Positions 35,632 through 38,229 of a DNA stretch of 38,229 bases are shown here, one piece after another; position 1 is the stretch's first letter; every line of letters starts with the position of its first letter. Made by a program: the position numbers and the translations under genes. The notes under the pieces are model-generated. The model worked only from the letters and a program-made list of their open reading frames with translations, searched no databases and had not been told where the DNA came from. The DNA comes from Azoarcus sp. TTM-91 (GTDB lineage: Bacteria; Pseudomonadota; Gammaproteobacteria; Burkholderiales; Rhodocyclaceae), in the NCBI RefSeq assembly GCF_012911025.1, contig NZ_WUEI01000040.1:1-38229 (forward strand), given 5' to 3'.

Positions 35632-35662
35632 ACGACTGGAACGAACGGGCCGGCGGATTCCC
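35632..35662 (-). promoter_or_regulatory. Candidate ECF (FecI-type) promoter of the receptor gene
   Basis: On the minus strand GGGAAT (35662-35657) and AGTCGT (35637-35632) lie 19 bases apart, about 34 bases before the receptor ATG. Iron-starvation sigma factors favour a GGAAA/T-like -35 and a -10 with a GTC-like core. The match is by eye. Confidence 0.4.
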
Positions 35663-35717
35663 TCAGGCGCATGGGGCAGAAAGCGGCGCGCCTGGCTGCG
35701 GGGGCGCGTCTGCCGCC

Positions 35718-37016
35718 TCAGCGGCGGACGATCAGCAAGCCACCGCCGGGCTGCGGCCGCAGCGTCACCGGCAGGCTGCGCGGCAACAGCTGCAGCCATT
35801 GCCCGCTGTCGGCGATGCGTACCCGGCCGAGCACCGGCAGCGTCGCCGCCTCCGGCGCCACCGCCACCGCCTGGGCGCGGTAGCGGCCCAAGCGGGCGAT
35901 GGCCTCACCCAGCGCGATGCCATTGAAATCCACCCAGCCCTCGCGCCACGGCGCCGCTTCCACCACCTGGCCGCTGGCGACGATGCCGCCGCCAGCCTGC
36001 AAGCGCAGCCGCTCGCCGGCACCCAGCTCGCGCAGTTCGCCATTGCCGGCGACCACCCGCACCCGGCCGGATTCCACCGCTACCGACACCGCGCCGCCTT
36101 GCACATCCACCGCAAAGCGGGTGCCGAGCACGGTGATGCGCGCGTCCAGCGCATCCACCACGAAGGGCCGTTCCTCGTCGCGGGCGACGGCGAAGAAGGC
36201 TGCGCCGCGCAGCAGCACCGCATGCCGCCGCGCCAGATAGTAGGAAAGCTCCAGCCGGCTGTCGGCATCCAGCTGCACCCGGCTGCCATCCGGCAGCGCC
36301 CGCTCGGTGAAGCGGCCGGTGGCGGTGGCGAGTTCCAGGCGGAAATCCGCCACCCACTGCCGCCACGCCTGCCAGCCCAGGCCGCTGCTCAAGCCCAAGC
36401 CGGCGAAACCCAGCAGGGCGGACAGCGCCTTGCGCCGGCCGCGCCGCGGTGCCGCACTGCTGCCGCGCCACTGCAGCAGCGCCGCCTGCACGCAGTCCAT
36501 GGCGCGGATCACATCGCGCTCCACCGTCTTCACCGATACGCCGTGGCTGCGCGCCAGCTCCTCATGGCCGGTGCCGTCCAGCCGGTGGGCGAGGAAGACT
36601 TCGCGGGTGCGCGGCGGCAACGCGTTCAGCGCGCCCAGCACTGTCTCCAGCGCCTGGCGGTAGAGGTGGGTATCCGCCACGTCCGGCGCCGCCGGCCCCA
36701 GCGCCTCCAGCCCGTCGCCGACGGCGACGAAGCGCTCCAGGCTGCGGCCGCCGCGACGCAGATGGTCCACCGCCAGATTGGCCGCCACCGCGAACACATA
36801 GGCGCGCCGCCCATCGCCGCCCTCGCCCGCCGACTGGGCCGGATCGCTCGCCCCGCAGCCGGCCCGTTCCCTCTCAGCCAGCCGCAGCCAGGTTTCGTGG
36901 GCGAGGTCGGCGGCGGTGTCGGCGCAGCCGGTGCGGCGGGTCAGGAAGCGCACCAGGTCGCGGTAGGCGGCGTGGAAGCTGGCGAGCAGCGGGCTGGCGG
37001 CGGCGGGAGCGGACAT
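35718..37016 (-). CDS. ECF sigma factor fused to FecR-type transmembrane regulator (IutY-like hybrid)
   Basis: 432 residues from the ATG at 37016 (a TTG seven codons earlier is less likely). Sigma region 2 spans about 13-90 (FHAAYRDLVRFLTRR, DLAHETWLRL, AYVFAVAANLAVDHLRR). Region 4 spans about 125-183 (LNALPPRTREVFLAHRLDG, a helix-turn-helix ELARSHGVSVKTVERDV). A basic patch RRGRRK and one membrane helix (197-216) follow. Then comes a FecR periplasmic domain (about 226-345; LPDGSRVQLDADSRLEL, LLRGAAFFAVARD) with LGTRF, whose Gly298-Thr299 matches the self-cleavage site of FecR/FoxR-type proteins, and a C-terminal STN-like part (360-432). The usual N-terminal anti-sigma domain (DUF4880) is missing, its place taken by the sigma factor. 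The frame is continuous. The architecture resembles P. putida IutY. Confidence 0.9.
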   Translation of the reverse strand: MSAPAAASPLLASFHAAYRDLVRFLTRRTGCADTAADLAHETWLRLAERERAGCGASDPAQSAGEGGDGRRAYVFAVAANLAVDHLRRGGRSLERFVAVGDGLEALGPAAPDVADTHLYRQALETVLGALNALPPRTREVFLAHRLDGTGHEELARSHGVSVKTVERDVIRAMDCVQAALLQWRGSSAAPRRGRRKALSALLGFAGLGLSSGLGWQAWRQWVADFRLELATATGRFTERALPDGSRVQLDADSRLELSYYLARRHAVLLRGAAFFAVARDEERPFVVDALDARITVLGTRFAVDVQGGAVSVAVESGRVRVVAGNGELRELGAGERLRLQAGGGIVASGQVVEAAPWREGWVDFNGIALGEAIARLGRYRAQAVAVAPEAATLPVLGRVRIADSGQWLQLLPRSLPVTLRPQPGGGLLIVRR

Positions 37017-37049
37017 GGGCGTGACCGGGAGCGGCAAAAGCGAGATTCT

Positions 37050-37068
37050 ATAAGAGAACGATTCTTAT
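37050..37068. promoter_or_regulatory. Fur-box-like palindrome before the sigma/FecR fusion gene
   Basis: A 19-base site with ATAAGA and TCTTAT arms around a 7-base centre, 34 bases before the fusion start. The size and A/T-rich inverted layout fit Fur sites of iron-starvation sigma genes; consensus match is partial. Confidence 0.5.
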
Positions 37069-37170
37069 TTATTGAATAGCCACACCGAAAGTGTGCCCGC
37101 GCAGAGATGGCATCGCCTTGGGCAAAGACTCACGCCGTACTGACAGGAAGGCGGAATACCGATTATTATC

Positions 37171-37189
37171 AATATCGATTCTCATTCTC
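37171..37189. promoter_or_regulatory. Fur-box-like site before fecI
   Basis: AATATCGATTCTCATTCTC matches 13 of 19 positions of the classical Fur box (GATAATGATAATCATTATC), with an intact TCATT..TC half. It lies 16 bases before the fecI GTG, where Fur-Fe would block expression. Confidence 0.6.
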
Positions 37190-37204
37190 TTTAATGAAGC
37201 CATC

Positions 37205-37723
37205 GTGTCCCGACCTGCCCTTACGCCCTGCCACGACGTCGAAACGCTGTATCACGACCACCACCACTGGCTGCAGGGCTGGCTGCAGCACAAGGCCGGC
37301 AACGCCTTCGATGCGGCGGACCTCGCCCACGATGCCTTCATGCGCCTGCTCACCTCCGAGCCGCTGCGGGAGCGTGGCGTGGGCGACCAGCCGCGCGCGC
37401 TGCTCACCCGCATCGCCAAGGGGTTGGTGGTGGACCGCTGGCGCCGCCGACAGGTGGAGCAAGCCTATCTGCAGGCCATCTCCCACCTGCCCGAGCCGCA
37501 GGTACCGCCGCCGGAAACCCGGCTCATCATCATCGAAGCCCTGCTGCGCATCGAAGCCATGCTCGCCAGCCTGCCGGCGCGCACCCGGCAGATGTTCCTG
37601 CTGGCCCAGATCGACGGCCTGACGCTGCAGCAGATCGCCGACCGCACCGCCACGCCGGTGATCACCGTGCGCCGCCACATCCGCAAAGCCTTGCTCGCCT
37701 GCATGATGGCCGCCGATGAGTGA
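37205..37723 (+). CDS. FecI-type ECF sigma factor
   Basis: 172 residues from the GTG at 37205; the frame is open to 37091, but that part covers the Fur-like site. Region 2 spans about 5-85 (YHDHHHWLQGWLQHK, DAADLAHDAFMRLL, ALLTRIAKGLVVDRWRRR). Region 4 spans about 110-165 (MLASLPARTRQMFLLAQIDGLTLQQIADRTATPVITVRRHIRKAL). This is the iron-starvation group of ECF sigma factors, which transcribe a cognate TonB-dependent receptor on a surface signal. Its partner fecR overlaps or follows at once. The receptor is presumably beyond the right edge. Confidence 0.94.
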   Translation: MSRPALTPCHDVETLYHDHHHWLQGWLQHKAGNAFDAADLAHDAFMRLLTSEPLRERGVGDQPRALLTRIAKGLVVDRWRRRQVEQAYLQAISHLPEPQVPPPETRLIIIEALLRIEAMLASLPARTRQMFLLAQIDGLTLQQIADRTATPVITVRRHIRKALLACMMAADE

Positions 37724-38229
37724 GCGCAGGCACATGAGCATGGACAAGGCCGGCGCCATGGACCCCGCCCTGCTGGAGCAGGCCGCCGACTGGGCCATGC
37801 TGCTGACCTATGGCGAAGCCACCGAGCAGCAGCGCCAGGCGCTGGCCAGCTGGCTGCGGCAAAGCCCGGCGCACGAGGCCGCCTGGGCGCGGGCGCAAGC
37901 GGTGCTGGGCACCTTCAGCCAGGCCTGCAATGGCGTCGGCCGTGACACCTGGAAAGCGCTCAAGCGCGACGGCCGCCGCCGTACCCTGCGCGCCCTGCTG
38001 GCCGGGCTGGTGGTATTGCCGGCTGGCTGGCTGGCCTGGCAGCAGCGGCCGTGGCTGCCCTGGACCGCCGATCTCGCCACCGCCACCGGCGAAATCCGCA
38101 GCCTGACGCTGGACGACGGCAGCCGGCTCGCCCTCAATACCGCCAGCGCGGTCAGCCTCGCCTTTACCGAGACGGAACGCCGCATCGACCTGCTTGCCGG
38201 CGAAATCCTCGTCACCACCCACCCAGACC
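37716..38229 (+). CDS. FecR-type transmembrane regulator (3' end outside window)
   Basis: At least 171 residues, open to the last base. The ATG at 37716 overlaps the fecI stop; in-frame ATGs at 37734 and 37740 are also possible, the last with AGG nine bases upstream. The N-terminal DUF4880 anti-sigma domain is present (LLEQAADWAMLLTYGEATEQQRQALASWLRQSPAHEAAWARA, about 19-60), then one membrane helix (about 91-108) and the start of the FecR domain (ATGEIRSLTLDDGSRLALNTASAV, IDLLAGEILV). It holds or activates the FecI sigma in response to the receptor's signalling domain. It is a useful contrast to the fusion gene nearby, which lacks DUF4880. Confidence 0.92.
   Translation, partial: MSERRHMSMDKAGAMDPALLEQAADWAMLLTYGEATEQQRQALASWLRQSPAHEAAWARAQAVLGTFSQACNGVGRDTWKALKRDGRRRTLRALLAGLVVLPAGWLAWQQRPWLPWTADLATATGEIRSLTLDDGSRLALNTASAVSLAFTETERRIDLLAGEILVTTHPD

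Overview
This window is a GC-rich (by eye about two thirds G+C), densely packed chromosomal segment of a betaproteobacterium. The most likely order is Rhodocyclales (Azoarcus/Thauera/Aromatoleum-like). The evidence is the gene order mla - ibaG - murA - his - tat, the PHA phasin with its promoter architecture, the short-form HisG, the split glycyl-tRNA synthetase (glyQ/glyS) and the kdsD-kdsC-lptC-lptA block. Order-level placement is an inference from synteny and protein character, not from a database comparison. No rRNA, tRNA, CRISPR array, insertion sequence or prophage gene was seen. The largest gene-free stretch is about 285 bases (25386-25670), and it is a well-structured promoter region.

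Region 1 (1-4931): the 3' end of a FimV-like membrane protein converges on a NIF3-family gene. A DegS/AlgW-type envelope protease gene runs divergently from nif3. The twin-arginine translocase genes tatA, tatB and tatC and a HIT-family hydrolase follow on the minus strand, at the distal end of the his cluster. Region 2 (4941-13670): histidine biosynthesis, in the order hisG-D-(C)-B-H-A-F-I-E read leftwards from murA. Two genes in this minus-strand run point the other way: hisC, which sits in its usual slot but is flipped, and rnk, which lies between murA and hisG. They split the cluster into murA, hisGD and hisBHAFIE-HIT-tatABC units.

Region 3 (13682-19602): a minus-strand envelope-lipid operon mlaF-E-D-A-C-B, then a YadG/YadH-like ABC exporter pair and the BolA-family gene ibaG, leading into murA. 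Region 4 (19753-26280): a KefB-type cation/proton antiporter diverges from kdsD-kdsC-lptC-lptA (Kdo synthesis and LPS transport). The lptB and rpoN genes usually expected next are absent. Instead there is a crotonase and a phasin with a perfect-consensus sigma-70 promoter, two palindromic operator-like sites and a strong terminator. Region 5 (26339-30732): glyQ-glyS-gmhB-plsC on the minus strand.

Region 6 (30904-38229): an accessory iron-uptake and cell-surface-signalling region. One arm (minus strand) encodes a single polypeptide that joins an ECF sigma factor to a FecR-type transmembrane anti-sigma/signalling region. Downstream of it are an STN-domain TonB-dependent siderophore receptor, two tiny membrane proteins and a PepSY-helix protein. 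The other arm (plus strand) encodes a conventional separate FecI sigma factor and FecR regulator, the latter cut by the window end. The two arms share a 188-base divergent region with two Fur-box-like sites. The sigma/anti-sigma fusion, next to an unfused pair for comparison, is the most unusual object in the window.
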